The notes beneath the pieces are model-generated. The model saw only the letters and a list, made by a program, of their open reading frames with translations, ran no database searches and was not told the DNA's origin. Both the position numbers and the translations under genes were made by a program. This document shows, in pieces, positions 6,152 through 6,833 of a DNA stretch of 6,833 nt (its first letter is position 1; the number at the start of each line of letters is the position of its first letter). The stretch is from Candidatus Woesearchaeota archaeon (GTDB lineage Archaea; Nanobdellota; Nanobdellia; Woesearchaeales; GW2011-AR4), in assembly GCA_016185875.1 (NCBI GenBank), contig JACPMS010000012.1:1-6833 (forward strand), in the 5' to 3' direction.

Positions 6152-6213
6152 TATTTTTTGATTATGCTTCATTTAAATCACCTCAAACAATGTTTCAACT
6201 GCCAAATTAAGTC

Positions 6214-6231
6214 TTTCGCTTATCAGCGAAA
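6214..6231. repeat. Perfect hairpin at the palindrome centre
   Basis: TTTCGCT (6214-6220), loop TATC, AGCGAAA (6225-6231): a perfect 7-base stem with a 4-base loop. It is the apex of the larger palindrome and the most G/C-bearing part of an otherwise A/T-rich gap. There is no T-tract behind it, so it is not a standard terminator. Confidence 0.75.
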
Positions 6232-6267
6232 TCCTATTATGCAGTCTCAACCGAAAAAACTCTGTGA

Positions 6268-6275
6268 TTTAAAAT
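6268..6275 (+). promoter_or_regulatory. TATA box for the homing endonuclease gene
   Basis: The site TTTAAAAT, in the context GTGATTTAAAATG, is centred 26.5 bases upstream of the ATG at 6298, the same spacing as the gatD box. It lies inside the right palindrome arm. It overlaps the alternative start ATG at 6274, so only one of the two readings can be right. Confidence 0.45.
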
Positions 6276-6297
6276 GAATGTAAAAAATAATCAAAAA

Positions 6298-6833
6298 ATG
6301 GAAATTGTAAGTTTAATAAATAGTCCCAAGTTTGCATATTTATATGGCTATTTTGTAGCTGATGGTTGTTATTATAAAGATGGAAGAAATGTAAGATTTG
6401 AATTCTCCGATGGGACATCTGTAAAAGATGAATTAGAATACTCTCCCAAGTTTATGAATAAAATAAAATCAATTATAGAAAATATTTTACACAAGAAATT
6501 GCCTGAATTAAGAAAAAGAGGAAATAGATATGTCTTAAGTTTTAGGTCAGAAAAATTACATAACATATTCAAAAACTACTTTAATCTAGCTTTTGGAGAA
6601 AAATCATTTTCTATCAATATTCCTAGCTTTTACGTCAATACAAATTTAGAAAAATATTTCTGGTTAGGTGTTTTAAATGGAGATGGTATGGTTGCCAGAA
6701 AAAGTAGAAAAATATCTTTAGAAATCGGAAGTAGAAAATTAATTGAAGCTTTTAAGGATTTTTTGGAAAGAAGAGGAATAATGTTCAAATATAGTGAAAG
6801 AATATTGAGAGAAAACAAATTTTATAGAGCGAA
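6298..6833 (+). CDS. LAGLIDADG homing endonuclease (3' end outside window)
   Basis: The frame is open to the right edge (178 complete codons seen). It contains two LAGLIDADG-type helices: YLYGYFVADG (residues 14-23, catalytic-type D22) and WLGVLNGDG (122-130, D129), about 107 residues apart, as in single-chain two-repeat enzymes. These proteins cut long DNA targets so that the intron, intein or free gene carrying them is copied in. Strands such as RYVLSF and the basic KSRKIS follow the expected saddle fold. No splicing-domain motifs are visible upstream, so it is not an intein as seen. An in-frame TGA at 6265-6267 limits the start to ATG 6274 or 6298; 6298 is chosen because a TATA box lies 26.5 bases before it. 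ATG 6274 would add eight residues (MNVKNNQK). Codons are strongly A/T-rich (a sample line has 20 G/C in 60, against 26 in 60 in a cdc48 line), which fits a mobile gene. Confidence 0.9.
   Translation, partial: MEIVSLINSPKFAYLYGYFVADGCYYKDGRNVRFEFSDGTSVKDELEYSPKFMNKIKSIIENILHKKLPELRKRGNRYVLSFRSEKLHNIFKNYFNLAFGEKSFSINIPSFYVNTNLEKYFWLGVLNGDGMVARKSRKISLEIGSRKLIEAFKDFLERRGIMFKYSERILRENKFYRA

Larger units (their letters stand above)
6131..6322. repeat. Large imperfect palindrome before the homing endonuclease gene
   Basis: The left arm 6131-6181 and right arm 6264-6322 are imperfect inverted copies. Perfect blocks are TTTAAATCAC (6172-6181) with GTGATTTAAA (6264-6273), and ATTTTTTGATTAT (6153-6165) with ATAATCAAAAAAT (6287-6299). 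Beyond these, AGTTTA and TAAATA blocks match again, separated by small gaps. The innermost hairpin (6214-6231) has exactly the same centre, between 6222 and 6223. Between them, GTTTCAACTGC (6192-6202) pairs partly with GCAGTCTCAAC (6241-6251) in a slightly shifted register. The structure contains the first codons of the endonuclease gene in its right arm. Confidence 0.82.

Noticed and set aside
6191..6205. GTTTCAAC, which resembles the end of some CRISPR repeats.
   Set aside because: Only one copy and no regularly spaced repeats or spacers around it.
6164..6277. A 37-codon plus-strand frame (MLHLNHLKQCFNCQ...) with a TATA-like box 27 bases upstream and its stop overlapping the ATG at 6274.
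   Set aside because: It runs straight through the palindrome, so its sequence is dictated by the repeat; no family resemblance and very short. Kept only as a possible leader peptide.
6372..6818. Minus-strand frames across the right end.
   Set aside because: Antisense to the LAGLIDADG frame, which has two clear motifs on the plus strand.

Overview
The window looks like chromosomal DNA of an archaeon, most likely a small-genome (DPANN-type) lineage. Three things point there. The gene content is archaeal: an ATP-dependent DNA ligase tail, a double-ring CDC48/VCP ATPase, a GatD-type tRNA amidotransferase subunit and an MJ1316-type RNA-end domain. Arginine is written mostly AGA/AGG. Several starts have an archaeal TATA box about 26-28 bases upstream of the ATG and no room for a leader, which is the signature of leaderless transcripts. 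The DPANN placement is inference from overall flavour, not from a marker gene.

Layout. The first 352 bases are the 3' end of DNA ligase (+). A 120-codon unrecognised gene (355-717) lies on the minus strand, convergent with ligase and divergent from the next gene. A 143-codon conserved-looking archaeal protein (817-1248, +) follows. A 156-base gap with two tandem inverted repeats then leads to the promoter of cdc48 (1405-4017), followed 3 bases later by a small two-helix membrane protein (4021-4281). A new leaderless promoter starts the gatD region (4325-5445), then an MJ1316/DUF504 domain protein (5446-5685) with zero spacing, then a PD-(D/E)XK-type nuclease-like protein (ends 6104) that starts at the stop of its neighbour. 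The right end is a separate, AT-rich piece: repeats, a large imperfect palindrome, and a LAGLIDADG homing endonuclease gene cut by the window edge.

How the genes relate. The left and middle parts are housekeeping: DNA joining, protein unfolding, and charging of tRNA-Gln through the amidotransferase route. The gatD locus is broken as written. The two reading frames that match GatD are out of frame with each other, and the stretch between them, which should hold the first catalytic threonine (TGGT motif), is missing. This is either a real pseudogene or an assembly error.

Most interesting points: (1) a roughly 190-base palindrome centred at 6222/6223, whose left arm reads on the minus strand like a decayed copy of the start of the homing endonuclease gene; (2) the gatD lesion; (3) CDC48 with extra segments at the same structural position in both ATPase rings; (4) tandem hairpins upstream of cdc48.
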